Positions 43,181-52,216 are shown, counted from the stretch's first letter. The stretch is DNA of 64,000 nt from Bacillus licheniformis DSM 13 = ATCC 14580 (GCF_000011645.1 NC_006270.3:1671501-1735500), one strand, 5' to 3'. A program made the numbers and translations. The notes: generated from the letters alone by a model not told the origin.

Positions 43181-44020
43181 ATGAATACATATAACCCCTT
43201 TCGTCTTGATGCTCCGTCAATGCTTTTGATTGAGGAATGGAATCAGACGGCGGAAACCGGCGGAGCCGTCACAGCCGGATTTACGACAAAAAACGGCGGA
43301 GAAAGCGAACCGCCTTTTCACTCATTGAATACAGGGCTGCACGTTCAGGATCATGAACAGCATGTCATCAATAACAGAAAAAAGGTTGCCGACATCCTAA
43401 AAACAGATCTGCACGACTGGGTATTTGCTGATCAGACGCATGAAGACCGGATTCATAAAGTGACGGATGGCGATCGCGCCAGCGGCGCTTTCCGATACGA
43501 TACGGCGCTGAAGGCTACGGACGGACTTTATACAGACAGGCCAAACCTGTTTTTGGCGCTTTGCTTTGCCGACTGCGTTCCCGTTTATTTTTACGATCCG
43601 GTCCGCTCGCTGGTCGGCATCGCTCACGCGGGCTGGAAAGGCACCGCACTTGGGATCGCCGCCAGCATGGTTGACATGTGGATCAGGCGGGAAGGGTCGA
43701 ATCCCGCAGACATCCGTGCCGTGATCGGGCCTGCGATCGGTTCGTGCTGCTACACTGTCGACGATCATGTAATAGACAAAATCAGAAATCTTCCTCTTCA
43801 GCAAGAAGACAAAGCCTTTTTGACGATAAAAGAAGGGGAGTACCGTCTCGAATTAAAAGAAGTGAACAGGCAGCTGCTTGTACACGCCGGAATTCCAAAC
43901 GGCCAGATCGAAGTGAGTTCCCTTTGTACGAGCTGCGAGCGTTCACTGTTTTTCTCCCATCGGAGAGACCGGGGAAAAACCGGACGGATGATGTCCTTCA
44001 TCGGATTAAAGGAGGTATAG
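43181..44020 (+). CDS. ylmD: YlmD, LACC1/YfiH family (polyphenol oxidase-like, purine nucleoside-active) protein
   Basis: A 279-residue member of the Cu-oxidase_4/YfiH family. Relatives act as purine nucleoside phosphorylase/deaminase enzymes, and earlier as reported laccases. The zinc-binding residues are visible: His in DQTHEDRI, Cys in FADCVPVYFYDP and His in GIAHAGWKGTA, followed by GPAIGSCCY and the C-terminal CTSCERSLFFSHRRD. ATG 43181 has AAAGG upstream; an upstream in-frame ATG (43157) lacks a good site. ylmE follows after 7 nt, first of a tight ylmD-E-sepF-ylmG-ylmH run. Confidence 0.9.
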   Translation: MNTYNPFRLDAPSMLLIEEWNQTAETGGAVTAGFTTKNGGESEPPFHSLNTGLHVQDHEQHVINNRKKVADILKTDLHDWVFADQTHEDRIHKVTDGDRASGAFRYDTALKATDGLYTDRPNLFLALCFADCVPVYFYDPVRSLVGIAHAGWKGTALGIAASMVDMWIRREGSNPADIRAVIGPAIGSCCYTVDDHVIDKIRNLPLQQEDKAFLTIKEGEYRLELKEVNRQLLVHAGIPNGQIEVSSLCTSCERSLFFSHRRDRGKTGRMMSFIGLKEV

Positions 44021-44027
44021 CTTACAG

Positions 44028-44723
44028 GTGGATGTAAAAAGCAATTTACGACATATAAATGACAGGATCAACGAAGCGTGTATCAAAGCGGGCAGAACGC
44101 CCGACGAAATATCCGTCATCGCTGTCACGAAATATGTTTCCCCGGAACGGGCGCAGGCAGCGCTGGATGCAGGAATCAGGCATTTGGGTGAAAACCGTGA
44201 TACCGGGCTGCTTCACAAGCTCGACGTTCTGAAAGACAGCGAACCGGTATGGCATTTTATCGGAACCCTGCAGACGAGAAAGGTAAAAGCAATCATCGAT
44301 CATGTCTCATATATCCATTCTTTAGACAGGCTTTCACTGGCCGATGAAATTCAAAAGAGGGCAAAAAAACCGATTGACTGTTTTGTCCAGGTCAACACAT
44401 CCCTTGAACCTTCAAAACACGGCATGGCAAAAGAAGAAGTTCTTCCTTTTGTAAAAAAACTGTCTGGATACGAAAACATTCGGATCGCGGGATTAATGAC
44501 GATGGCTCCTTTTACGGATGATGAGAAGGCAATCAGAAGCTGTTTTCGCTTGCTGAGAGAGCTGCGCGACGAGGTGCGGGGCCTTGATCAATGGAACGCT
44601 CCGTGCAGCGAGCTTTCGATGGGTATGTCTAACGACTATGCGATCGCAGTCGAGGAAGGCGCGACATTCGTCAGAATCGGATCTTCCTTAGTCGGAAATG
44701 AAACTGGAGGTGGACAATCATGA
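44028..44723 (+). CDS. ylmE: YlmE, YggS/PLPBP family PLP homeostasis protein
   Basis: A 231-residue single-domain PLP-binding protein. The family keeps free pyridoxal phosphate in balance and has no known catalytic activity. The PLP lysine is in VIAVTKYVSPE (about residue 36); further blocks are LGENRD, WHFIGTLQTRK, VNTSLEPSKHGM, GLMTMAP and the phosphate-binding ELSMGMSNDY and VRIGSSLVG. GTG 44028 follows GGAGG at a rather long spacing. The stop overlaps the sepF ATG (ATGA), so the two are translationally coupled. Confidence 0.93.
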   Translation: MDVKSNLRHINDRINEACIKAGRTPDEISVIAVTKYVSPERAQAALDAGIRHLGENRDTGLLHKLDVLKDSEPVWHFIGTLQTRKVKAIIDHVSYIHSLDRLSLADEIQKRAKKPIDCFVQVNTSLEPSKHGMAKEEVLPFVKKLSGYENIRIAGLMTMAPFTDDEKAIRSCFRLLRELRDEVRGLDQWNAPCSELSMGMSNDYAIAVEEGATFVRIGSSLVGNETGGGQS

Positions 44724-45172
44724 GTTTGAAAAACAAATTTAAAAACTTTTTTTCCTTGGATGATGAGGAATACGAATACGAGTATATTGAAACAGACAGG
44801 GAGGAAATCCCTGAAGAGCATGAATCAAAAGACAGAACCGCCTACCAGTCTAAAGCGGCTGGGAAGCAGAATGTCGTAAGTTTGCAAAGCGTTCAGAAAT
44901 CTTCTAAAGTAGTGTTAAGTGAGCCTCGGGTGTACGCGGAAGCCCAGGAAATCGCAGACCATATCAAAAACCGACGCGCCGTCGTCGTGAACCTGCAGCG
45001 CATCCAGCACGATCAGGCGAAAAGAATCGTTGATTTCTTGAGCGGAACTGTATATGCTCTCGGCGGCGATATTCAGCGGATCGGAGCGGACATCTTTTTA
45101 TGCACGCCTGAGAACGTCGATGTTTCCGGCACGATTTCCGAGCTCATAGAAGAAGAACATCAGAGGTGGTAA
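44720..45172 (+). CDS. sepF: Cell division protein SepF (YlmF)
   Basis: Membrane-binding divisome protein that polymerises and bundles FtsZ. The 150-residue protein has an N-terminal amphipathic helix (MSLKNKFKNFFSLDDEE), an acidic and Gln-rich linker, then the SepF core (about residues 60-145: EPRVYAEAQEIADHIKNRRAVVVNLQ, RIVDFLSGTVYALGGDIQRIG, FLCTPENVDVSG). It overlaps ylmE by 4 nt with GGAGGTGG as its site. It completes the division set of this window with FtsA, FtsZ and DivIVA. Confidence 0.95.
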   Translation: MSLKNKFKNFFSLDDEEYEYEYIETDREEIPEEHESKDRTAYQSKAAGKQNVVSLQSVQKSSKVVLSEPRVYAEAQEIADHIKNRRAVVVNLQRIQHDQAKRIVDFLSGTVYALGGDIQRIGADIFLCTPENVDVSGTISELIEEEHQRW

Positions 45173-45179
45173 ATCGCAG

Positions 45180-45449
45180 ATGATCCTACTTTATCAAATT
45201 TTAAGCACGCTTTTAACCGTCTATTCTTTTGCGCTCATTATTTACATTTTTATGTCTTGGGTGCCTAATGCAAGGGAATCTTCATTCGGCCGGGTGCTTG
45301 CTTCACTTTGCGAGCCTTATCTCGAACCGTTCAGAAGGATCATTCCTCCGCTCGGGATGATTGATATTTCTCCGATTGTGGCGATTTTCGTCCTGAAATT
45401 CGCAGATGCAGGGCTTCTTGCGGTTTTCAGAATGCTCGGCGCTTTTTAA
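45180..45449 (+). CDS. ylmG: YggT family membrane protein YlmG
   Basis: An 89-residue protein with two membrane segments, one near the N-terminus (LLTVYSFALIIYIFMSWVPN) and one near the C-terminus (ISPIVAIFVLKFADAGLLAVF), joined by the conserved LCEPYLEPFRRIIPP loop. YggT proteins are linked to membrane and division functions in bacteria and plastids but lack a defined activity. It starts 7 nt after sepF. Confidence 0.9.
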   Translation: MILLYQILSTLLTVYSFALIIYIFMSWVPNARESSFGRVLASLCEPYLEPFRRIIPPLGMIDISPIVAIFVLKFADAGLLAVFRMLGAF

Positions 45450-45484
45450 TTGAGATCATGCCGATTTCCCGTAAGGACTTGCCG

Positions 45485-45505
45485 GCGGCAGCGGCGCCGC
45501 TTTTC
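45485..45505 (+). terminator. Possible weak terminator between ylmG and ylmH
   Basis: GCGGC (45485-45489) pairs with GCCGC (45496-45500), 6-nt loop, then TTTT. A short stem; it would only reduce transcription into ylmH. Confidence 0.35.
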
Positions 45506-45584
45506 ATGAGTGTGCCTTCAATCTTTGCGGGCCGAGTATCGGGCTTGGCTGTAGCCAGGCCTCTTTACATAGAAAGGAAAGACA

Positions 45585-46361
45585 ATGAGCGATATTTACC
45601 AGCATTTCAGAAAAGACGAAGAGCCGTTTATCGACCAGGCTCTTGAGTGGAAAAGAATCGTAGCGGAACAGTACCGGATGAAGCTGACCGATTTTTTGGA
45701 TCCGCGGGAACAGGTGATCCTGCAGTCTGTCATCGGTCAGTCGGACGAAGTGAGGCTTGAATTTTTCGGGGGGTTCCCTGAGGCTGAACGAAAGCGGGCT
45801 GTGCTGTTCCCCGAATATGCCGAGCCGTCTGCCGAAGATTTTCAGCTTCAAGCCTGGGAAGTCATCTACCCGCAAAAATTTGCCTCCATCGAGCATCGCG
45901 AGCTTCTCGGCTCATTGATGGGCATCGGATTGAAGCGCCAAAAGTTCGGCGATCTGATCTTTTCGGACGGAACATGGCAGTTTATCTGTTCGGAAGAAGT
46001 CGCTGATTTTGTTTTCACCCAGCTGACACAAATCGGCAAGGTGAAAGTTTCCCTTGAAAAAATTCCGCTTTCAAAGCTTAAAGTACCGGAGCAGGATGTC
46101 GAAATAAGGGATGATACGGTTTCATCTTTGAGGCTTGATGCGATTTGCTCGGCAATGAGCAGGCAATCCCGGCAGAAAGCACAGGTTCTTGTGAAAAACG
46201 GCCTCGTGAAAGTGAACTGGAAAGTCATCGAAGACCCTTCATATGCACTGGCTGAAGGGGATATGGTTTCGATCCGGGGATTTGGCCGCTTCAGAATGAA
46301 AAACATTGACGGCAAAACGAAGAAGGGCAAATGGAGATTGACGTTTGAAAAACAAAAATGA
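45585..46361 (+). CDS. ylmH: S4-domain RNA-binding protein YlmH
   Basis: A 258-residue protein with an N-terminal YlmH domain (from about residue 8, to GIGLKRQKFGDL) and a C-terminal S4 domain (about 180-245: LRLDAICSAMSRQSRQKAQVLVKNGLVKVN). In B. subtilis YlmH binds the 50S subunit and can act in ribosome-associated quality control; its location beside sepF and divIVA also led to a division link. ATG 45585 follows GAAAGGAAAG. The gap from ylmG is 135 nt. Confidence 0.92.
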   Translation: MSDIYQHFRKDEEPFIDQALEWKRIVAEQYRMKLTDFLDPREQVILQSVIGQSDEVRLEFFGGFPEAERKRAVLFPEYAEPSAEDFQLQAWEVIYPQKFASIEHRELLGSLMGIGLKRQKFGDLIFSDGTWQFICSEEVADFVFTQLTQIGKVKVSLEKIPLSKLKVPEQDVEIRDDTVSSLRLDAICSAMSRQSRQKAQVLVKNGLVKVNWKVIEDPSYALAEGDMVSIRGFGRFRMKNIDGKTKKGKWRLTFEKQK

Positions 46362-46456
46362 CGCGTTTTAACAGTTTTTTCTCCGCCCGGTCGAATTTTG
46401 CTTTATAATGTTGACTAGGACAAGTGTACATAAAGAAAAAAATGGAGGTGGGCAGC

Positions 46457-46951
46457 ATGCCTTTGACGCCAAATGACATTCATAATAAAACATTTACGAA
46501 AGCGTTCCGCGGCTATGATGAAGATGAAGTGAACGAATTCCTGGCCCAGGTGAGGAAGGATTATGAGATCATTCTGCGCAAAAAAAATGAGCTTGAAACA
46601 AAGGTGAACGAGCTTGACGAGCGTCTCGGCCATTTTTCGACCATCGAAGAGACGTTGAATAAATCGATCCTTGTCGCACAGGAAGCGGCAGAAGACGTAA
46701 AGCGCAATTCCGAGAAAGAAGCGAAGCTCATCATCCGTGAAGCTGAGAAAAACGCTGATCGGATCATTAATGAGTCTCTTTCAAAATCGAGAAAGATCGC
46801 GATGGAAATCGAAGAGCTGAAAAAGCAGTCAAAAGTGTTCAGAACCCGTTTCCAAATGCTGATCGAAGCGCAGCTTGACCTGTTGAAAAACGATGACTGG
46901 GATCATTTGCTTGAATACGAAGTAGACGCAGTAATGGATGAAAAGGAATAG
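46457..46951 (+). CDS. divIVA: Septum placement/pole organiser DivIVA
   Basis: Coiled-coil protein that recognises negative membrane curvature at septa and poles and recruits MinJ-MinCD and, in sporulation, RacA. It is 164 residues, as in B. subtilis. The N-terminal lipid-binding domain (PLTPNDIHNKTFTKAFRGYD.DEVNEFL) is followed by long coiled coils and a short acidic tail. ATG 46457 has GGAGGTGG; an in-frame ATG 33 nt upstream lies before that site. A TATAAT at 46404-46409 is a probable -10 box of its own promoter. Confidence 0.96.
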   Translation: MPLTPNDIHNKTFTKAFRGYDEDEVNEFLAQVRKDYEIILRKKNELETKVNELDERLGHFSTIEETLNKSILVAQEAAEDVKRNSEKEAKLIIREAEKNADRIINESLSKSRKIAMEIEELKKQSKVFRTRFQMLIEAQLDLLKNDDWDHLLEYEVDAVMDEKE

Positions 46952-46967
46952 ATTTTCGTTTGCAATC

Positions 46968-46997
46968 TTGACATACCGTCATCTGTTCGCATATAAT
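46968..46997 (+). promoter_or_regulatory. SigmaA promoter of the ileS T-box transcript
   Basis: TTGACA (46968-46973) and TATAAT (46992-46997) with an 18-bp spacer, just upstream of the T-box leader. Confidence 0.88.
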
Positions 46998-47009
46998 ACG
47001 TTCATAAAT

Positions 47010-47264
47010 TGAGTGAAAAACGTTTGAGAGGGACAGACATTGATTCCTGAAAACAATGAAAGCGACCCGGGGGCGGTGTAAGCCCGGGATTGTTGGAATC
47101 GTTGTGTATCAGCCCTCAAGTTTCCTTTCTGAACCGTCCAGTAGGAAAGGACGTCCCATCACGTTACGATGTTTGAGCGGATAAGCCGAATCGGCTTGTC
47201 TAAAAGGGTGGTACCGCGAGATCAAAGCCTTCTCGTCCCTTATGGGATGAAAAGGCTTTTTTTG
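47010..47264 (+). promoter_or_regulatory. T-box riboswitch (isoleucine) controlling ileS
   Basis: The leader has the T-box sequence AAGGGTGGTACCGCG (47205-47219), whose UGGU-type bulge pairs with the uncharged tRNA end. The stem I base is GAGAGGG with CCCTC (near 47027 and 47114). An ATC (47108-47110) sits in the expected specifier position just before that closing arm, fitting tRNA-Ile. The terminator hairpin (AAAGCCT 47224-47230 with AGGCTTT from 47253, then T-run) competes with the antiterminator. Uncharged tRNA-Ile would thus raise ileS expression. Confidence 0.93.
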
Positions 47265-47294
47265 TTTTAGAAAAGATGTTTTGGAGGAATGGTA

Positions 47295-50063
47295 ATGGAT
47301 TATAAAGACACGCTCTTAATGCCGAAAACAGATTTTCCGATGAGAGGAAACCTGCCGAACCGCGAACCTGAAATCCAGGGGAAATGGGAGGATATGGACA
47401 TTTACAGCCTCGTTCAGAAACGTACCGAAGGCCGGCCGATGTTCGTGCTTCATGACGGACCGCCGTATGCGAACGGCGATATTCATATGGGGCATGCGCT
47501 TAACAAAGTACTGAAGGATTTCATCGTCCGTTCGAGATCGATGAGCGGCTATCATGCGCCGTACGTTCCGGGCTGGGACACACACGGCCTGCCGATTGAA
47601 ACAGCGCTCACGAAGAACAAAAAAGTGAAGCGCAAAGAAATGACAGTTGCCGAATTCCGCAAACTTTGCGAAGAATATGCATGGCAGCAAATCGAAGGCC
47701 AAAAAGCGCAATTTAAGCGGCTCGGTGTCAGAGGAGATTGGGAAAATCCATACGTGACGCTTAAGCCTGAGTTTGAAGCGCAGCAAATTAAAGTATTCGG
47801 CGAAATGGCGAAAAAAGGCTATATTTACAAAGGGAAGAAGCCGGTTTACTGGTCTCCTTCAAGTGAGTCTGCTCTGGCTGAAGCGGAAATCGAGTACCAT
47901 GATAAACGCTCTCCGTCTATCTATGTTGCATTTGATGTAAAGGATGGAAAAGGCGTATTAACAAACGGCGAAAAGATTGTCATCTGGACGACAACGCCGT
48001 GGACAATCCCGGCCAACCTCGGCATCGCCGTACATCCTGAACTGGAGTACAGCGTCGTTGCTGCCGGCGGCGCGCGCTACGTGATGGCAAGCGCATTGAT
48101 TGAAAGCGTGGCAAAAGCGATCGGCTTTGAAGATCATGAAGTCGTTCAGACTGTTAAAGGTAAAGATTTGGAACATATCGTCGCAGTTCATCCTCTATAC
48201 GGCAGAGATTCGCTTGTGATGCTCGGCGAACACGTAACAACAGATGCCGGTACAGGCTGCGTTCATACCGCTCCAGGACACGGGGAAGACGACTTTATCA
48301 TCGGTCAAAAATACGGGCTTGACGTGCTTTGTCCGGTTGATGAAAAAGGACATATGACGAGCGAAGCCCCTGGTTTTGAAGGACTGTTTTACGATCAGGC
48401 CAACAAGCCGATTACAGAACAGCTCGAAGAAAAAGGCGCTTTGCTGAAGCTTGATTTCATCACTCACTCCTATCCGCACGACTGGAGAACGAAAAAACCG
48501 ACTATTTTCCGTGCAACCGCCCAATGGTTCGCTTCCATCAAAGACTTTAGAGACGAGCTTCTTGAAGCGGTTAAAAAAACTAAATGGGTGCCTGAATGGG
48601 GCGAGACACGCCTCTACAATATGATCCGCGACCGCGGCGACTGGTGTATTTCAAGACAGCGCGCATGGGGCGTGCCGATTCCGGTATTTTATGCGGAAAA
48701 CGGGGAGCCGATCATCACGGACGAAACGATCAACCACGTTTCTGAACTATTCAGGGAGCACGGTTCGAACATTTGGTTTGAAAAAGAAGCGAATGAACTG
48801 CTTCCGGAAGGCTTTACTCACCCTGGAAGCCCGAACGGCAAGTTTACAAAAGAGCAGGACATCATGGACGTCTGGTTTGATTCAGGTTCGTCTCATCAGG
48901 CCGTACTGGAAGAGCGCGAAGATCTTGTAAGACCTGCCGACTTGTATCTGGAAGGATCTGACCAATACCGCGGCTGGTTTAACTCATCGATTTCGACAGC
49001 GGTTGCCGTAACAGGCAAAGCACCTTATAAAGGCGTGCTTTCGCACGGTTTTGCTCTTGACGGAGAAGGCCGCAAAATGAGTAAATCACTCGGCAATGTC
49101 GTTGTTCCTGCAAAAATCATGAACCAGTTCGGGGCAGATATTTTAAGGCTGTGGGTTGCGTCTGTCGACTATCAGGCAGATGTCCGCGTGTCTGACGCGA
49201 TCTTAAAGCAAGTCGCAGAAGTGTACCGGAAGATCCGCAACACGTTCCGCTTCCTTCACGGAAACATTGCTGATTTTGACCCGGCGAAAGATGCAATCGC
49301 TGTGGAAGATCTGAGAGAAGTCGATCAGTACATTTTGATCAAACTGAACAGCCTCATTGAAAAAGTCAAAAAAGCGTATGAAGAATACGATTTTGCGGTC
49401 ATTTACCATGCTGTCCACAACTTCTGTGCGATCGAGCTCAGCTCATTCTATATGGACTTTGCTAAAGACGTCGTTTATATTGAACACGCCGATCATAAAG
49501 ACCGCCGCAGCATGCAGACCGTTTTTTACGAAACGCTGCTTGCGCTTGTCAAGCTGATCGCGCCGATTCTGCCGCATACTGCGGACGAAATGTGGAGCCA
49601 CTTCACATTCGTATCGGAAAAAAGCGTGCAGCTTACAGATATGCCGGAAACAAGAGACATTCCGAATGCAAAAGAGACGGAAGAGAAGTTCGACAGCTTC
49701 ATGAAGCTGCGCGACGATGTTCTTAAAGCGCTTGAAACAGCACGGAATGAAAAGATCATCGGAAAATCTTCGGTTGCCAGCTTGACGCTGTATCCGAATG
49801 AAGAAGCTAAAGCGCTGCTTTCTTCAATCAAGGAAGACGTCAAACAGCTGTTCATCGTGTCGGAGCTTGCCATCGGCGGAACGGAAGCCGATGCGCCTGA
49901 GGATGCGCAGTCGTTTGAAACAGGAAAAATCGTCGTTGCTCAGGCAGAAGGCGAGACTTGCGAGCGGTGCCGCATGGTTTCCAAAGAAATCGGCGAGGAT
50001 CCCGATCATCCGGAACTCTGCCCTCGCTGTGCTGGAATTGTGAAGACGTATTATCAAAATTAA
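47295..50063 (+). CDS. ileS: Isoleucyl-tRNA synthetase
   Basis: Class I synthetase of 922 residues. HIGH motif as H64-M-G-H67 (NGDIHMGHALNK), KMSKS signature as GRKMSKSLGN, the CP1 editing domain (WTTTPWTIPANLGIAVHP, VHTAPGHGEDDF) and a C-terminal zinc site with two Cys pairs (CERCRM and CPRCAG). ATG 47295 is preferred over ATG 47289 because GGAGGA ends directly at 47288. It is controlled by the T-box upstream and closed by a terminator. Confidence 0.97.
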   Translation: MDYKDTLLMPKTDFPMRGNLPNREPEIQGKWEDMDIYSLVQKRTEGRPMFVLHDGPPYANGDIHMGHALNKVLKDFIVRSRSMSGYHAPYVPGWDTHGLPIETALTKNKKVKRKEMTVAEFRKLCEEYAWQQIEGQKAQFKRLGVRGDWENPYVTLKPEFEAQQIKVFGEMAKKGYIYKGKKPVYWSPSSESALAEAEIEYHDKRSPSIYVAFDVKDGKGVLTNGEKIVIWTTTPWTIPANLGIAVHPELEYSVVAAGGARYVMASALIESVAKAIGFEDHEVVQTVKGKDLEHIVAVHPLYGRDSLVMLGEHVTTDAGTGCVHTAPGHGEDDFIIGQKYGLDVLCPVDEKGHMTSEAPGFEGLFYDQANKPITEQLEEKGALLKLDFITHSYPHDWRTKKPTIFRATAQWFASIKDFRDELLEAVKKTKWVPEWGETRLYNMIRDRGDWCISRQRAWGVPIPVFYAENGEPIITDETINHVSELFREHGSNIWFEKEANELLPEGFTHPGSPNGKFTKEQDIMDVWFDSGSSHQAVLEEREDLVRPADLYLEGSDQYRGWFNSSISTAVAVTGKAPYKGVLSHGFALDGEGRKMSKSLGNVVVPAKIMNQFGADILRLWVASVDYQADVRVSDAILKQVAEVYRKIRNTFRFLHGNIADFDPAKDAIAVEDLREVDQYILIKLNSLIEKVKKAYEEYDFAVIYHAVHNFCAIELSSFYMDFAKDVVYIEHADHKDRRSMQTVFYETLLALVKLIAPILPHTADEMWSHFTFVSEKSVQLTDMPETRDIPNAKETEEKFDSFMKLRDDVLKALETARNEKIIGKSSVASLTLYPNEEAKALLSSIKEDVKQLFIVSELAIGGTEADAPEDAQSFETGKIVVAQAEGETCERCRMVSKEIGEDPDHPELCPRCAGIVKTYYQN

Positions 50064-50067
50064 CCAT

Positions 50068-50101
50068 GAAGCGGTTCGGAGTTTTTCCGAACCGCTTTTA
50101 G
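50068..50101 (+). terminator. Rho-independent terminator after ileS
   Basis: AAGCGGTTCGGA (50069-50080) pairs perfectly with TCCGAACCGCTT (50086-50097), 5-nt loop; the tail is short (TTTTAG). Confidence 0.82.
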
Positions 50102-50323
50102 CATGCCGCCAAACCTTATCATTTGCTGTCATGCCTGCTAAGTAAATAAAAAGGATCGGCAGCTAACCTGCTTGAACGCCGCCGCCACATCCTGTGAAAG
50201 TCCGCAGTAAGGATGCCATTGCTGACATCGTTTTGTACGTCAGGAAAAATCTTTTGGGCTTGGATACCGGCATTGTCGGTAACACTAAGGTCACAAACGA
50301 TAAGAGCAGGAGTTGATGTAGGC

Positions 50324-50689
50324 GTGAACGAGCAGCTGGCGGCAATTCATACCGAACTTCTTCAAATGAAGGAAGAGTTGGAAGCAAGGCTTTTTGAATA
50401 CTCCTTTTTTCAGCAGGATTCTCAGGGCATCAGTTCGTATCAGCAGGCAACACTTATGTATCATGTAAAAGAAGAGCTTCAGGACGTGCTTTTGGCCCTT
50501 TCAAAAATCGAAAACGGAACATACGGCATTTGCGAAGAAACAAATCAGGCTATTCCGCTGGCAAAGATGACTATTCTGCCGACGGCGCGCACTGCGAACG
50601 ATTTTTTATATCATGCCCAATTTGAAAAAAAGACGCTTCCTATTTGGGCTGAGACGGATGAAACGTTCAACCGGGCGCTCTACTCATAA
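50324..50689 (+). CDS. ylyA: YlyA, DksA/TraR-like RNA polymerase-binding protein
   Basis: A 121-residue protein with an N-terminal coiled coil (AIHTELLQMKEELEARLFEY) and a DksA/TraR-type C-terminal region IENGTYGICEETNQAIPLAKM..LPTARTA, in which the zinc cysteines are reduced to one (GIC). In B. subtilis YlyA is made under sigmaG, binds RNA polymerase and influences spore germination genes. GTG 50324 is the chosen start with AGGAG at 50308-50312; the frame is open upstream, but I see no better start. It lies between ileS and lspA, as in B. subtilis. Confidence 0.82.
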   Translation: MNEQLAAIHTELLQMKEELEARLFEYSFFQQDSQGISSYQQATLMYHVKEELQDVLLALSKIENGTYGICEETNQAIPLAKMTILPTARTANDFLYHAQFEKKTLPIWAETDETFNRALYS

Positions 50690-50693
50690 CATT

Positions 50694-50726
50694 CTGCAAG
50701 AGGGGAGGGCATTTGCCCTCTTGCAG
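50694..50726 (+). repeat. Perfect 11-bp stem-loop between ylyA and lspA
   Basis: CTGCAAGAGGG (50694-50704) pairs with CCCTCTTGCAG (50716-50726), 11-nt loop. No T-run follows, so it is not a canonical terminator. Confidence 0.6.
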
Positions 50727-50811
50727 GATGTCAATGAATATTCCTTTACTCCTTTTCTTTTTCTTGTTAAAATGCTTAAATGAAGAGAAACAGAAACTGG
50801 AGGAACGGTTT

Positions 50812-51273
50812 GTGCCTTATTACATAATTGCGCTGCTCATTATCGGTATCGATCAATTTACAAAATGGCTGGTCGTCAGCAAAATGGAGTACGGTGAAAG
50901 CATCCCCGTCATCGATGGCTTCTTTCAGATTACGTCGCACAGGAATACAGGTGCGGCATGGGGCATTTTGGCCGGGCAGATGTGGTTTTTTTACATCATT
51001 ACGACGGTGGTGATCATCGGCATTGTATACTACATTCAAAAACATGCAAAAGGACAAATCCTGCTCGGAATCGCTCTCGGTTTGATGCTTGGCGGTGCTG
51101 TCGGCAATTTCATCGACCGCGTGTTCAGACAAGAAGTTGTCGATTTTATCCACGTGACGATCGTCAATTATCACTATCCGATTTTCAACATTGCCGATTC
51201 ATCTTTATGTATCGGAGTCCTGCTCTTATTTATACAAATGCTGTTAGACGGAAAGAAGAAGAAGGAGCTGTAA
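50812..51273 (+). CDS. lspA: Lipoprotein signal peptidase LspA (signal peptidase II)
   Basis: Membrane aspartic peptidase that removes the signal peptide from prolipoproteins ahead of the lipidated Cys. It is 153 residues with four membrane segments. The family motifs are IDQFTKW, TSHRNTGAAWGIL, GGAVGNFIDR (first catalytic Asp) and YPIFNIADSSLCIG (second catalytic Asp). GTG 50812 has CTGGAGGA; upstream in-frame codons precede the conserved start and are rejected. ylyB follows after 1 nt. Confidence 0.95.
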   Translation: MPYYIIALLIIGIDQFTKWLVVSKMEYGESIPVIDGFFQITSHRNTGAAWGILAGQMWFFYIITTVVIIGIVYYIQKHAKGQILLGIALGLMLGGAVGNFIDRVFRQEVVDFIHVTIVNYHYPIFNIADSSLCIGVLLLFIQMLLDGKKKKEL

Positions 51274-51274
51274 C

Positions 51275-52189
51275 ATGGAGCATTATGATATGACCGTTCA
51301 TGAAGAACATAAAGGTGAACGGATTGACAAGTACTTGACCGCAGTTGAAGCGGATTGGTCGCGGACTCAAGTACAGCAGTGGATTAAAGAAGACCGTGTG
51401 CTGGTTAACGGAAATGCGGTGAAAGCCAATTATAAAGTTCAGGAAGGGGATGCGGTGTCAGTCCAGGTTCCCGAACCGGAACCGCTGGATGTCACGGCTG
51501 AACCGATGGATCTTGATATTTATTATGAGGACCAGGACGTACTGGTCGTCAACAAGCCGCGGGGAATGGTCGTTCATCCGGCTCCCGGCCATTTGACAGG
51601 GACGCTAGTCAATGGTTTGATGGCGCATTGTGACGACCTGTCAGGCATCAACGGCGTGATGAGACCGGGGATCGTCCACCGGATTGATAAGGACACTTCA
51701 GGCCTGTTGATGGTTGCCAAAAACGACATGGCGCATGAGTCGCTCGTGAACCAGCTTGTCAACAAAACAGTAACGAGAAAATACACCGCGCTCGTCCACG
51801 GCGTCATCCCGCATGACCACGGGACGATCGACGCGCCGATCGGCAGGGATAAAAAAGACAGGCAGAGTATGACGGTTACAAGGGAAAACGGAAAGCATGC
51901 CGTCACTCATTTTGAAGTAATCGAACGGTTCGACGATTTTACTGTCGTTGAATGCCAGCTTGAAACGGGGAGAACCCATCAAATTCGCGTGCATATGAAA
52001 TATATCGGCTTTCCTCTCGCGGGAGATCCGAAATACGGACCGAAAAAGACGGTCGATTTCAACGGCCAGGTGCTGCATGCGGGCGTATTGGGGTTTGACC
52101 ATCCGCGTACGGGAGAATATGTTGAATTTGAGGCGCCTCTGCCTGACGACATGAAAAACCTCCTCGACAAAATTCGAAATAAACGTTGA
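51275..52189 (+). CDS. ylyB: RluD-like 23S rRNA pseudouridine synthase YlyB
   Basis: A 304-residue RluA-family pseudouridine synthase. It has an N-terminal S4 domain (GERIDKYLTAVEADWSRTQVQQWI.EDRVLVNG), then the catalytic domain with GMVVHPAPGH, the active-site Asp in IVHRIDKDTSGLLMVAKN and the LETGRTHQIRVH motif. By family it should modify 23S rRNA helix 69 or a nearby site; the exact position is not shown here. It starts directly behind lspA, and the pyr promoter -35 box overlaps its stop codon. Confidence 0.92.
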   Translation: MEHYDMTVHEEHKGERIDKYLTAVEADWSRTQVQQWIKEDRVLVNGNAVKANYKVQEGDAVSVQVPEPEPLDVTAEPMDLDIYYEDQDVLVVNKPRGMVVHPAPGHLTGTLVNGLMAHCDDLSGINGVMRPGIVHRIDKDTSGLLMVAKNDMAHESLVNQLVNKTVTRKYTALVHGVIPHDHGTIDAPIGRDKKDRQSMTVTRENGKHAVTHFEVIERFDDFTVVECQLETGRTHQIRVHMKYIGFPLAGDPKYGPKKTVDFNGQVLHAGVLGFDHPRTGEYVEFEAPLPDDMKNLLDKIRNKR

Positions 52190-52216
52190 CAGACGTTTTC
52201 TTTTTTGAAATAATAA
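52186..52216 (+). promoter_or_regulatory. Promoter of the pyr operon
   Basis: TTGACA (52186-52191) overlaps the ylyB stop codon. An AT-rich AATAATAA stretch (52209-52216) supplies the -10 box at 17-19 bp spacing; the exact box is uncertain. Confidence 0.7.

Noticed and set aside
45458..45646. 62-codon frame between ylmG and ylmH
   Set aside because: No ribosome binding site; overlaps ylmH in a different frame and covers a terminator-like hairpin.
47010..47264. tRNA-like gene upstream of ileS
   Set aside because: The tRNA-like pairing elements belong to a T-box leader; no cloverleaf or CCA end is present.
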